The translations under genes and the position numbers were made by a program. Of a stretch of DNA of 64,000 nucleotides, positions 11,603-21,636 are shown in pieces. Position 1 is the first letter of the stretch; every line of letters starts with the position of its first letter. Where the stretch lies: the NCBI GenBank assembly GCA_946800325.1, contig OX326959.1, positions 48,242,784 to 48,306,783 on the forward strand. The letters run 5' to 3'. This DNA comes from Luzula sylvatica. Lineage: Eukaryota > Streptophyta > Magnoliopsida > Poales > Juncaceae. The notes under the pieces were generated by a model. The model saw only the letters and a program-made list of their open reading frames with translations. It was not told the DNA's origin and ran no database searches.

Positions 11603-12091
11603 TGTCATGATACGAGGCCATGACAATAATATGTGTAATATTGAGGACCTCGATGCAAATTACCACATTTGAATTCAATAAAGAGCGCGCTGTGTATGAA
11701 GAGTATTATGGACCGGTCACGTGAGGAGCATGTGACTGCACAGCAGTGGTGCAGGGGGAATGAGTGCAGGCAAGAAGAACATCGCGTAACAACCTTCTCT
11801 TGGACAGGAGTCAGTGTACAGAGGGAATGTTGTGGCTAAGAGAGGAGATATAAATTGTTTCATTTTTCATTTTTTTTGGCATTCTGTCTGTAATAACTAG
11901 TGAGTGTGTGTGTTGTGGTGTGTGATTGAACGAGTGTGGTGAAGGCTCCTGGTCAGTGTGTTTAACCTGCCAGAGCTCAAATTTCCCTCGTGAATCCAAA
12001 TTGAGTTAAATTGTTGAAATTGAGGATTAAATTGAGTGTTTGTGTTCAAATTCGTTGCAAGTTCTGGTGAATCGTTGCCCAGGGCTTGTCA
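11603..12091 (+). repeat. Gypsy LTR 2, shared middle LTR (489 bp)
   Basis: It serves as 3' LTR of the first internal region and 5' LTR of the second. It carries T at 11691, where both outer LTRs have G, and T at 11761, shared with LTR 3. There are no target duplications beside it, as expected for an LTR shared by two units. Confidence 0.93.
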
Positions 12092-12093
12092 AT

Positions 12094-12105
12094 TGGTATC
12101 AGAGC
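12094..12105 (+). other. Primer-binding site, copy 2
   Basis: TGGTATCAGAGC two bases after LTR 2, identical to copy 1. Confidence 0.92.
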
Positions 12106-12143
12106 GAGCTCTTTCCGAGCTTCGAAGCGCAAAATCACCATTA

Positions 12144-15100
12144 ATGGCGAAGAAGATGACGCCAGAGAATGATGAGATCCGTCGTCTCGATGGTGAGATG
12201 CATCAAACGAGGAAGGAGGTGGCTGATTTGCGAGGATATTGCGAGGGCATGAAAAAGGGGACGGATGACAAATTGCAAGATTTGCACACCATGATGATGC
12301 AGATGATGCAGAAAATGGAGAAATTCGACGTCTCAAATTCCCCCGAGGGCTCGGGTTCGATCCAGATCAAGGATACAGGCAAAAATGTGAGAGTTGAAGA
12401 GGGAGAAGGCAGTAGAGATAGAGATCGAGATCGAGTTTACACAGACCGTGGCATGGATGAGGGATTCGATCCGAGATTGGAGCGAAGAGCTCGATTGGAT
12501 GAAGGATTCGATCCGAGATTGGAGAGGAGAGGAGAACGTAGAGGATACGATGATGTCTATGACAGGAGAGGTGATCGCAGAGGAGATCGAGTTCGTCACA
12601 ACAACGATTTCATGCTTAAGCAACGAGTCGAGCTCAATAAATTCTCTGGTTCGTCACCGAGAGTCTGGCTCAAGCACTGTGAGAATGTCTTTAACGTCTG
12701 TGGGGTGGCAGAGTGGTTACGAGTCGATTATGCAGCTATTTACCTCTCCGGTGAAGCAACTGATTGGTATTACGCGTATGAACTCACCGAGCCTCATCCA
12801 CCATGGGAGCAATTTGCTCGAGATTTACTCCGACGCTTTGAAAGTGAACTATTGATGGGATTAGTGGGTGAATTTCACACCATGAGGCAACAGGGCTCTG
12901 CTCGAGAGTATAGAAGAGAGTTCGATTTACTCAGGGGATTGATGCTCAAGAAATACCCTGACCTCGACGATGAATTCTTCAAATGTTGCTTCGTATCGGG
13001 CCTCAATTCGGAGCTGAAGTCCGAGGTAGCTGTGACGAGACCCCAAACACTCATACACGCATACGAAAATGCAATACATAAGGAAAACAAGCTCTCCTTT
13101 GCAAAAAAAGACAACGAGAAACCTTCCCAGCCATGGAACAAGAACCAAACGTTGATGACGAATGCTCGGGAGTCAGCTCAAGCTTGGGAACGACAGAAGG
13201 CTGAAAAGAGAGCTCGTGGCGAGTGTTACTGGTGCGTTGAGAAATGGGTGCGCGGACATACGTGTAAGGGACGACCAATTGGGGCAAGAAACGTGAATGC
13301 TAACACAGTCCTTGCAATCGAAGGGACTGAGCAGACTGACACTGAGCAATTCAAGGTCCAAGAGGCGGAGGAGGAGCAGTTTTATCAACAAGCTGAGAGC
13401 TATGAACTGATGGAGATTGTTACGCAGGCAATTGGGCCCAATTCGAAGCACAAAACTCTCAAATTAACCGGGAAAACAAAGAATAAACTCTTTTCTATCT
13501 TGGTTGACAGTGGGTCATCCCACACCTTTATCGAACCGAGTTTCGCCAAAATGGTGGGGTTCACACCAACGCTCACCAAACCGTTAGCTATTACAGTCGC
13601 AAATGGAGCTAATGTGGTTTGCGATTCCATGTGCGAGAATTTTCAATGGGAAATTCAAGGTCGAAGATTTCAGATGGACGCGCGAATTCTCAAGCTGGGG
13701 ACGGTCGAAATGGTTCTAGGAGTCGATTGGATGCAAGCAAATGGCCCCGTCGAGTTCAATTACGAAGCTCGAGAGATAACTTGCTGCAGCAATGGCGAGA
13801 AGATAGTAATGAAGGAGGAGTTGCAATTCGGTGTCGAGCCCCAGTCAGTATTTCTAATCGATGGTACTGAATTGGGTTCTTGGTTCACTAAGGATCAGGT
13901 TTCTTGGATCGCATGGGTGAAGAACTGGGATTTCACGTCCTGCCAAGAAAATCAGAGAAATGAAGGTGGGTTCTTTGCAATCCAAGAAGTGGTTTCCGAG
14001 AATAACCAGCACAACAATTCCAAAATTATTTTCTCGGATCAAGAAGGAAACGGGAAAAGGTGTCCAGGATTGCAAGAAACAGGGTTCCCTGAGTCACGAA
14101 TTCAAATGAAGGATTCCATTCAAATCCAGGAACCGGAGTATAAAAACTTTTTCTCGGTTTCTCAGGGGAGTAGGAATGCCATTCCGGACTCTCCTCTCCA
14201 AAATACTGTAGCGGACCAGATTAATTTGCGGGTAGAGGATCCAACCTTAACGGGTCTGGACGATGTGTTAACCAAATTTGACTCTATTTTTAAAGAACCC
14301 CAAACCTTGCCCCCACAACGTTCTTGTGACCATTCTATTCCTTTCTTAGATGAGTCAAAAATAGTGCAAATTCGACCATATCGTTATTCACACTTTCAAA
14401 AAGGAGAAATTGAGAGAGTTATCAAAGAGATGTTGAAGAGTGGAGTCATTCGTAATAGCCAAAGCCCGTTCGCCTCGCCGGCTATTCTTGTTGGAAAAAA
14501 AGATGGCACATGGAGATTGTGCATCGATTACCGACAATTAAACAATCTCACAATCAAGGATCGCTATCCTATTCCCATAATCGATGATCTTCTCGACGAA
14601 CTCAAAGAAGCAACCGTGTTTTCCAAACTCGATCTTCGATCGGGTTACCACCAAATTCGCATGAACGAGAGCGATGTGTATAAAACGGCGTTCAAAACGC
14701 ACGAGGGCCACTATGAGTTTTTGGTCATGCCGTTCGGGTTAACCAATGCCCCCTCGACGTTTCAATCACTCATGAATAATATTTTCAAGAAATACTTACG
14801 AAAATTTGTTTTAGTATTTTTTGACGATATTTTGGTTTATAGTAGGACTCGGGACGAACACGTGGCGCATATGAATGAGGTGTTGAAGCTTTTGGAGGCC
14901 AATCAACTCTTTGTTAAGGCATCGAAATGCGTGTTTGGAGCCAATTCGATCGAGTACCTCGGTCATATCATTTCGAGCAACGGAGTCAAGACGGATCCAA
15001 CAAAGGTGGAAGCAATGCTCAAATGGCCGAAACCGAAGTCATTGCGCGAGCTACGTGGCTTCTTAGGCCTCACCGGGTATTACCGAAAATTCGTTCGCGG

Positions 15101-17078
15101 GTATGGAGTCATCGCAAAACCGTTAACCGAGTTGCTCAAGAAGGATGGATTCAAATGGGGGGAGAAAGCGGAGAAAGCATTCGAGGAGCTTAAACGAGCC
15201 ATGTCCACAACGCCGGTTCTAGGGTTACCCGATTTCTCAAAGGAGTTTGTTGTGGAAACGGATGCAAGTGGGTATGGAATCGGAGCGGTCCTTATGCAAG
15301 AAGGGCGACCCCTCGCGTTCCTTAGTAAAGCGTTGAGTCTCGAAAATTTGGGTCGATCCATTTACGAGAAAGAATTGTTAGCGGTATTGTTAGCGGTTGA
15401 TAAGTGGAAGCATTACCTTGTGGGAAACCGTTTCGTGATCAAAACCGACCACGAAAGCCTCAAGTATTTACTCGAAGGACGAATTCATACTCAATTACAA
15501 CACAAAGGCTTAACCAAATTGTTGGGTCTTGATTATGTCATCCATTATCGAAAAGGGGTGGAAAATAAGGTGGCGGATGGCTTATCGCGAATTAAGATCG
15601 ACGCGACGGAAGAAAGCGGGGAACTTTATGACGTGAGTGTCGCCGTGCCGGCTTGGTTGAAAGAAGTTGAGGAATCTTACGTGAATGATGATTATTTCAC
15701 AAAGATCATGGAGGGGATTGTGATTAATGCGAGTGAATTTCCTGATTTTGAGTTCAAAAATGGTATTCTCCGGTTCAAATCGCGGATTTGTATCGGACAA
15801 GGATCAACGCTACGTAAGCGAGTTATATCCGAATTGCATGACTCCGCCGAAGGAGGCCACTCCGGAGTACTTGCTACATATCAACGCGTCAAACGATATT
15901 TTTTTTGGGTCGGCATGAAAAGAGAAATTCAAGAATACGTGTTGGAATGCGATTGTTGCCAACGAAACAAGGCCGAGCATGTCACAAGCCCCGGTTTATT
16001 GCAACCGCTACCAATTCCACACGAGGCGTGGAGTTCTATTAGCATGGATTTCATCGAGCAATTACCCAAATCGAATGGCCGTGATTCTATTTTGGTGGTG
16101 GTCGATCGCCTCACCAAATATGCGCACTTTCTTCCCCTCTCTCACCCCTTCAATGTGCCTCAAATTGCGAAGGTCTTCTTTGATAACGTGTGTAAATTGC
16201 ACGGTATGCCTCGAACCATTGTTAGTGATCGTGATAAAATATTCACGAGCACGTTTTGGCGCGAACTTTTTAAACTCCATGGGACCCAACTTCACATGAG
16301 TACCGCTTACCACCCACAAACGGACGGCCAAACCGAACGCGTTAACCAATGTTTGGAGACGTACTTGAGATGCATGATTTCCAACGTGACGAAGAAATGG
16401 AGTCAATGGTTAGCTCAAGCGGAATGGTGGTACAATTCGAGCTTTCACACTTCTCTTAAGTGCACCCCATTCGAGGCCCTCTATGGTTATATTCCTCCAA
16501 GGATGGAGTTTGGGGCGAGTCCGAGCTCTCGTGTTGCGGCATTGGATGAATGGCTCAAAGAGAGGCATGTAGCGCTCCAACTAATCAAAGAAAATTTGAT
16601 GAAAGCGCAAGAACGAATGAAATCTTTTGCGGATAAGCATAGAAGCGAGAGAAAATTCGAAGAAGGCGATTGGGTTTATTTGAAATTACAACCGTACCGC
16701 CAAACGACCCTAACCCTAAATAAAGGTACGAAATTGCATTCGCGCTTTTATGGACCTTATGAAATATTGGAGCGAGTTGGCGAAGTGGCATACAAATTGA
16801 ATTTACCCGATGGTTCGATGATCCACCCGGTTTTTCATGTGTCCCAACTTAAGAAGAAGCTAGGATCGAACCGAGTTCCGATACCTCTTCTTCCTATTGT
16901 GAGTAATGATGGTGTATTGAGAGTAGAACCGGTGGCGGTGCTTGATCGAAGAGTGGTTAAAAGAGGTAATGTCGCCGAGGTTGAATTACTTATCCGTTGG
17001 TCCAATTTACCCGATGAGGACGCGACGTGGGAGGATTATGATGCGATGGCGCGTCGTTTTCCTAGTTTTAAACCTTGA
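12144..17078 (+). CDS. Ty3/gypsy gag-pol polyprotein, copy 2 (1644 aa)
   Basis: Its translation is identical to the first copy over all 1644 residues, and out-of-frame translations also agree, so the nucleotide sequences must be the same or nearly so. The same ATG choice applies (12144, directly after the internal leader), and all domains are intact: gag, CX2CX7HXC knuckle, VDSG protease, FFDD reverse transcriptase, RNase H, DD35E integrase and chromodomain. Transcription would start in LTR 2 (TATAAAT at 11849-11855). Because LTR 2 is also the 3' LTR of copy 1, the two units share one control region; read-through from LTR 1 could in principle give a dimeric transcript. Near-identity of the copies means a very recent duplication or ongoing homogenisation. 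Confidence 0.95.
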   Translation: MAKKMTPENDEIRRLDGEMHQTRKEVADLRGYCEGMKKGTDDKLQDLHTMMMQMMQKMEKFDVSNSPEGSGSIQIKDTGKNVRVEEGEGSRDRDRDRVYTDRGMDEGFDPRLERRARLDEGFDPRLERRGERRGYDDVYDRRGDRRGDRVRHNNDFMLKQRVELNKFSGSSPRVWLKHCENVFNVCGVAEWLRVDYAAIYLSGEATDWYYAYELTEPHPPWEQFARDLLRRFESELLMGLVGEFHTMRQQGSAREYRREFDLLRGLMLKKYPDLDDEFFKCCFVSGLNSELKSEVAVTRPQTLIHAYENAIHKENKLSFAKKDNEKPSQPWNKNQTLMTNARESAQAWERQKAEKRARGECYWCVEKWVRGHTCKGRPIGARNVNANTVLAIEGTEQTDTEQFKVQEAEEEQFYQQAESYELMEIVTQAIGPNSKHKTLKLTGKTKNKLFSILVDSGSSHTFIEPSFAKMVGFTPTLTKPLAITVANGANVVCDSMCENFQWEIQGRRFQMDARILKLGTVEMVLGVDWMQANGPVEFNYEAREITCCSNGEKIVMKEELQFGVEPQSVFLIDGTELGSWFTKDQVSWIAWVKNWDFTSCQENQRNEGGFFAIQEVVSENNQHNNSKIIFSDQEGNGKRCPGLQETGFPESRIQMKDSIQIQEPEYKNFFSVSQGSRNAIPDSPLQNTVADQINLRVEDPTLTGLDDVLTKFDSIFKEPQTLPPQRSCDHSIPFLDESKIVQIRPYRYSHFQKGEIERVIKEMLKSGVIRNSQSPFASPAILVGKKDGTWRLCIDYRQLNNLTIKDRYPIPIIDDLLDELKEATVFSKLDLRSGYHQIRMNESDVYKTAFKTHEGHYEFLVMPFGLTNAPSTFQSLMNNIFKKYLRKFVLVFFDDILVYSRTRDEHVAHMNEVLKLLEANQLFVKASKCVFGANSIEYLGHIISSNGVKTDPTKVEAMLKWPKPKSLRELRGFLGLTGYYRKFVRGYGVIAKPLTELLKKDGFKWGEKAEKAFEELKRAMSTTPVLGLPDFSKEFVVETDASGYGIGAVLMQEGRPLAFLSKALSLENLGRSIYEKELLAVLLAVDKWKHYLVGNRFVIKTDHESLKYLLEGRIHTQLQHKGLTKLLGLDYVIHYRKGVENKVADGLSRIKIDATEESGELYDVSVAVPAWLKEVEESYVNDDYFTKIMEGIVINASEFPDFEFKNGILRFKSRICIGQGSTLRKRVISELHDSAEGGHSGVLATYQRVKRYFFWVGMKREIQEYVLECDCCQRNKAEHVTSPGLLQPLPIPHEAWSSISMDFIEQLPKSNGRDSILVVVDRLTKYAHFLPLSHPFNVPQIAKVFFDNVCKLHGMPRTIVSDRDKIFTSTFWRELFKLHGTQLHMSTAYHPQTDGQTERVNQCLETYLRCMISNVTKKWSQWLAQAEWWYNSSFHTSLKCTPFEALYGYIPPRMEFGASPSSRVAALDEWLKERHVALQLIKENLMKAQERMKSFADKHRSERKFEEGDWVYLKLQPYRQTTLTLNKGTKLHSRFYGPYEILERVGEVAYKLNLPDGSMIHPVFHVSQLKKKLGSNRVPIPLLPIVSNDGVLRVEPVAVLDRRVVKRGNVAEVELLIRWSNLPDEDATWEDYDAMARRFPSFKP

Positions 17079-17092
17079 GTGACCAAGGTTTT

Positions 17093-17103
17093 AAGGGGGG
17101 AGT
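17093..17103 (+). other. Polypurine tract, copy 2
   Basis: AAGGGGGGAGT two bases before LTR 3, identical to the first copy. Confidence 0.88.
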
Positions 17104-17105
17104 AT

Positions 17106-17594
17106 TGTCATGATACGAGGCCATGACAATAATATGTGTAATATTGAGGACCTCGATGCAAATTACCACATTTGAATTCAATAAAGAGCGCGCGGTGTAT
17201 GAAGAGTATTATGGACCGGTCACGTGAGGAGCATGTGACTGCACAGCAGTGGTGCAGGGGGAATGAGTGCAGGCAAGAAGAACATCGCGTAACAACCTTC
17301 TCTTGGACAGGAGTCAGTGTACAGAGGGAATGTTGTGGCTAAGAGAGGAGATATAAATTGTTTCATTTTTCATTTTTTTTGGCATTCTGTCTGTAATAAC
17401 TAGTGAGTGTGTGTGTTGTGGTGTGTGATTGAACGAGTGTGGTGAAGGCTCCTGGTCAGTGTGTTTAACCTGCCAGAGCTCAAATTTCCCTCGTGAATCC
17501 AAATTGAGTTAAATTGTTGAAATTGAGGATTAAATTGAGTGTTTGTGTTCAAATTCGTTGCAAGTTCTGGTGAATCGTTGCCCAGGGCTTGTCA
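17106..17594 (+). repeat. Gypsy LTR 3 (489 bp)
   Basis: Same ends and length as the other LTRs. It has G at 17194 (as LTR 1) and T at 17264 (as LTR 2). It is followed by the right target duplication TAGTA at 17595-17599. Confidence 0.93.
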
Positions 17595-17762
17595 TAGTAG
17601 ATGAGCAGCATCAATCTCTTCATCCAAAGAGAATTCTGGTGTCGTTTCTTGAAGTACTGTTAAAATGAGCAGCATCGATCTTTTCAAGATTAAACAAGAC
17701 AAGGAACGGAGGGACCTTTCCAAGCGTGTTTCTCTTCTCTCTCTTCGTTGTATCCCACGAGC

Positions 17763-18616
17763 AATGTTGCATATAACGTTTAACGGAACGGAACGGTCAA
17801 GCACTGTTAAAATGAATTGCCGATTAACGATAATATAACGGTGACACTCATCCGTAATTATATATCATATATAATATTATTATATTTTTGATTTTATTAT
17901 AACTCAAATTCAACTTTAAAGATAAAATAAACACAAACATTACAATTCAAAGTGTAAACAAGCGTAACATACATAGTCTAAACCGACAAATTATGATACA
18001 TCAAAAGTCTAAACAAATTTTTGCGATGTATAACATTTAGGTCCAATGTGTACTCACGCGTGGGAATAAATAGAATTATATTATTATTATTATATCATAT
18101 TGTTATGACCATATTATATTATTAATATATTTTATATAATTTAATATTAAAATTATTAATGTAGAAATTCCAAAGATCTAAAACTTTGATATTTAAATAA
18201 ATTGCTAATTTTCAATCTAACTTGATAAAAAAAACAATGTTAAAATTGTAACCGAAATCCTAAAAATCAATCAGCATCGTTTTTGCGGGCGATTTTTAGA
18301 GCTCAAATGATTACGAAAAATTACAAACAAGGTACCCAAATGATTGTACTTAAAAAGATATACAAATTTGATATTTTAATAATTTGCTAATTCTCATTCT
18401 AACTCGTTCAAAACCTCAGCTGAAGTTTGGTCCAGTATAGTGCATGTAAATAACGGTGACAATAACACCCGTTAAGGACCGTTAAAATGGTCAAACACGG
18501 TCAAATAACTGTTGACTGTTATTTCAAACTGTTATGCAAAAAACATAACGTTAACTCACCGTTAACCGTTTTTTGGACCCGTTAAATACCGTTAAGGAGC
18601 GTTTTTTGCAACATTG
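17763..18616. mobile_element. MULE-like non-autonomous element with 9-bp target duplication
   Basis: The left end AATGTTGCATATAACG and the right end GTTTTTTGCAACATTG are inverted, and many GTTAACGG/CCGTTAA motifs lie near both ends. Perfect 9-bp direct repeats CCCACGAGC flank it (17754-17762, 18617-18625), as expected for Mutator-like elements. It is AT-rich inside with no transposase. The 163 bp between the gypsy tandem and this element (17600-17762) are ordinary non-coding sequence. Confidence 0.78.
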
Positions 18617-18984
18617 CCCACGAGCCCCACTCCGCGTGATTATATTTCCAATATTTTTCGGTTCGAATCGGATTTGGATTCGGACGGATCGGGTCACATT
18701 TTGTCAACTCTAATTATAATATAACAAAAAATATGATTATATTTTGTATGATTTGTTTATATGTTTTTTATAAACAAAATGATTTGTATGCATTTCGGAG
18801 TCATCACTCAAAAACTCTTCGTTCAGAACAAAATTAATGGTATGTATTTGGGAGTCACCAATAATGATTGTTGAATTAAAGTACACATACTGCATAGTGC
18901 ATCATAATTATTTTTTGTGTTGTCTGAATTTTTTTTGGATTCAGTTTGGATTTTCTGATTGGATTCCACCTAGTGTGTGTATAT
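18617..18984. other. Intergenic spacer, nothing recognised
   Basis: AT-rich sequence between the MULE-like element and the end of the PR-1 duplication. Short open frames carry no recognisable motif. Confidence 0.4.
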
Positions 18985-19255
18985 ATATATTATTTGCCAG
19001 TAATAACCATCTTTTCTTGAAGTAATGGTTTTGGATTTGGCCAATTGTAAGTATTTATTTAGAGAGAAAGAAAGAGATATTCCAATAAAATGACCTTTTA
19101 TTCCAATAAAACTCAGCACAGTTGCGAGTATATAAATACAGCCTTATTTATTATTTATTTATTTTATCATATATCATATGCGAGTGTTATTGTATCATAA
19201 TTATATTCACTTAAATCTCCATATCTCTTACTGCTGAAAGTACTTTCTCACCATT

Positions 19256-19750
19256 TTAGTAAGGACTTTCTCCTACATAATTACCCGGAGGATTATAGCT
19301 ACATATGATAAATATACCCCCATTATCACACACCACTTTTGCGCACCCGATTTGCGTAGTTTTTCGCCAAACAACCTGAGTATAGTGACCACAAACTTGT
19401 CCAGACGCACATGTATTTGAACCATGATCGTAATACTGTTTCTCGGAGACCCATGCATTCACTGCATCAACTCCTGAGTAATCTGCTCCAGATCCCCCGA
19501 ATAGATTTTCCCCATACTTGCCTCCCGAGTGGATGAGCTGGCAATCAGATTTTCTCTGATTGGCATAATTTTGCGCGTAAGCTTGGACAGTGGAGTCCCA
19601 AGAGACACCAGCCACACCAACAGCAGATCGAGCTGTGTTGTGGGCATCGACATAGTCTTGCGGTGCGTTTTGGGCTAGGGTTTCTTGTGACATGGCAAGA
19701 AGAACCATGACACATGAGAAAAGAAAAACTGAGGTTTTTGTTGTTGACAT
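19256..19750 (-). CDS. PR1: Pathogenesis-related protein 1 (CAP superfamily), 164 aa
   Basis: A secreted PR-1 type CAP protein, the class induced in plant defence and acting in the apoplast; family members bind sterols and inhibit some oomycetes and fungi. The start used is ATG at 19750 ([11 protein letters not shown]); a longer upstream frame lacks an ATG. Residues 1-26 form a signal peptide with likely cleavage before Gln27 (QNAPQDYV). The CAP tetrad is present: H37 (AHNTAR), E81 (GENLF), E103 and H122 (GHYTQVVW). Six cysteines, C70, C114, C120, C136, C141 and C150, match the three conserved disulfides. The C-terminus [11 protein letters not shown] fits the CAPE peptide pattern PxGNxxxxPY, but the preceding motif is CSYN rather than the usual CNYx. 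It is intronless and of typical PR-1 length. A TATA box lies about 75 bp upstream. It is paralogous to the gene at 27697. Confidence 0.95.
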   Translation of the reverse strand: MSTTKTSVFLFSCVMVLLAMSQETLAQNAPQDYVDAHNTARSAVGVAGVSWDSTVQAYAQNYANQRKSDCQLIHSGGKYGENLFGGSGADYSGVDAVNAWVSEKQYYDHGSNTCASGQVCGHYTQVVWRKTTQIGCAKVVCDNGGIFIICSYNPPGNYVGESPY

Positions 19751-19821
19751 GATTGTGAACTTTTGTCTCAACAAATTTCTTGTTTTGTTACTTGAGATGT
19801 ATGGAAATAAAATTCGAGAAG

Positions 19822-19829
19822 TATTTATA
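19822..19829 (-). promoter_or_regulatory. TATA box of the minus-strand PR-1 gene
   Basis: TATAAATA on the minus strand, 72 bp upstream of the start codon. The surrounding GGCTATAAA is conserved in the paralogue's promoter at 27609. Confidence 0.7.
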
Positions 19830-19884
19830 GCCTAATTTGATGAAGAAAAGTCATACGGATTGATTTGAAAGATGAAAGTTTAAT

Positions 19885-20400
19885 AGGATAGTACTCGAGC
19901 GACGTAGCGTGTATGATAATTATAATTTTTTATTTAATTCAACATACTATTTTTTTCTAATGACAATAGTAATATTATATCAAAACAAAACAAAATCATA
20001 TCATATTAATTTCATCGTATTATTCAAACTCATTTATTTATAACTATATATATATAATTTATAATTATATTATGTTATGGTAGAAAACTTATTTTTTCAT
20101 CAAATATTAATACATATATTAATGCAAATGTATATTAAATGTGAGATTATAACACAATTTTAAGACAAATTCTAGTTCATAATAATTCATACAATATCAA
20201 ATATATTAATAGTAAATCATACGGCATATGTAATCAGTGTACATAATTATTATATAATACCAATAATTTTTTAATCGATCAAAGACAATCTAACTTATAC
20301 ATGATATCATCTTTAATAGCGAAAATAATTAAAAAATACAATATCGAAACTTATAAGCTAAAACACAATTAAAACTAATTTAGCATCATGTAGTATTATT
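19885..20400 (-). mobile_element. Degenerate Helitron-like fragment upstream of PR-1
   Basis: On the minus strand the sequence ends ACACGCTACG...TATCCTATT, resembling the 3' ends of the Helitron-like copies at 21637 and 29952. The AT-rich interior shares blocks such as ATTCATACAATATCAAATAT and AATCATACG with them. It starts about 55 bp beyond the TATA box, so it forms the distal promoter of this PR-1 copy. The boundaries are uncertain. Confidence 0.5.
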
Positions 20401-21469
20401 TAAATTACAATTAAAAAAATTATAATAGTATTCAATAGATGTTTATAATTCAGAAAAATATTCGTATTTTGATAGGTAAAAAAATAATAGTATTCAATAT
20501 ATTGTGATTTCGTGATAGACTTAAAATGCAAAATAAAAATGTTAGATAAACTGGAAGAACGTGTCCATACTTGGAGAGAGTCCAACTTCAAGAAATCCAA
20601 TGCTGGCGTGGTTGATATTAAATATTAATATATAAGAGATTGTAGTCGGAATTGTATTGGTGATAAACAAGTAGATTTAGACGTCAAGTTTTATCTAATC
20701 CCAATTCCCAATCAATCTCGGAATGTTCCTAGTCTTATCGTATGTTTCGGGTATGACTTTTGCAAGATGAAAAGAAGAAGAAGTAAGAGAATAGAACAAA
20801 AGATGAGATTTACAATTTCAATGTGTATGGTGACTATGGTCTAAAAACTCTAAAAGGCTATAACTGAATGCATAAATAAATGACAAATACAATGATATTA
20901 TTTATATTATTAATTGGCATAATCTAGCGCAGACGACTAAAACTCTTCTTAGGTTAAACTCTTTCGTGTTGTGGTTTGTCCAAATTAAACTCGACCATAA
21001 AAATTTGTCATATAATTCATCTTGATCTTTTTTGCGGAGTATCTGATTCAAGTAAAAAAATTCGGCTATTCAAGCACACACGTCATATAATCTCATTCAA
21101 GTAAAATATTTCTGCTATTCAAGCACACAATAAATATGTCATCGTATCTCATTCAAGTAAAAATTCGGCTATTCAAACACACATGTTCTTGTATATCACT
21201 CGAGTACACATTTAAATAGAGTAGATGAAGGGATTGCACTTGTGGACAAATGGATAAGGGGGGTATTACTAACGACTGGTTGCTGAAATCATTTGGGAGA
21301 AAAAAGAAATAAACGAATTTTCCAGTATTAGTCGAGACTTCCAAGGTAGTGATGCAATTGCATACGGCAATTTTGTAAGGACTGGTAGACGACACAACAA
21401 AGTCACTCTTTCGTTTCTATTATTTATTATTATTTCTCTTCATTTTCCTCGTCAATTTGTTAGTTACGT
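20401..21469. other. Intergenic, no gene recognised
   Basis: AT-rich. At 21050-21180 a short unit, ATTCAAGTAAAAAATTCGG... with CTATTCAAGCACACA, repeats about three times. No coding frame is supported. Confidence 0.4.
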
Positions 21470-21478
21470 AATGCAAAT

Positions 21479-21604
21479 GGGTGATAAATTAGTTTGTTGA
21501 GTGTGAGAAAAAAAATCGTATGTTGTGAAATTTTGTGGATCCAAGTTCCACTGAAATCAATAAACAGAGGACAATCGAGCCTTTTTCATTTATTCCTTTT
21601 TTTA
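21479..21604 (+). mobile_element. Degenerate tRNA-derived SINE
   Basis: It shares the head TAGTTTGTTGAGTGTGAGA, the ATGTTGTGA block, a diverged B-box region and the tail GAGCC...CATTTATT with the complete SINE at 29160. AATGCAAAT occurs on both sides (21470-21478, 21605-21613), a plausible target duplication. Confidence 0.65.
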
Positions 21605-21636
21605 AATGCAAATCAATATATGAAGATTTAGAAGAA

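Larger units (their letters stand above)
6100..17594 (+). mobile_element. Tandem Ty3/gypsy retrotransposon (three LTRs, two internal regions)
   Basis: The order is LTR (6100-6588), internal region, LTR (11603-12091), internal region, LTR (17106-17594), with an exact 5503-bp period. The outer ends TG...CA are flanked by the same 5-mer, TAGTA, at 6095-6099 and 17595-17599, so the whole array occupies a single insertion site. Both internal regions have an intact primer-binding site, one continuous gag-pol frame and a polypurine tract. The chromodomain at the end of integrase places it with the chromovirus branch. The most economical origin is unequal recombination between LTRs of allelic or sister copies after one insertion; insertion of a concatemer is an alternative. 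Confidence 0.93.
18985..19880 (-). repeat. PR-1 locus duplication, inverted copy
   Basis: Read on the minus strand, this block matches 27580-28470: the TATA-proximal promoter, the PR-1 coding region and a 3' flank (TATTCCAATAAAATGACCTT here, inverted in the other copy), up to the AATAACCATCTTTTCTTGA / TCAAGAAAAGAAGGTTATT boundary. The two copies face away from each other. Confidence 0.85.
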
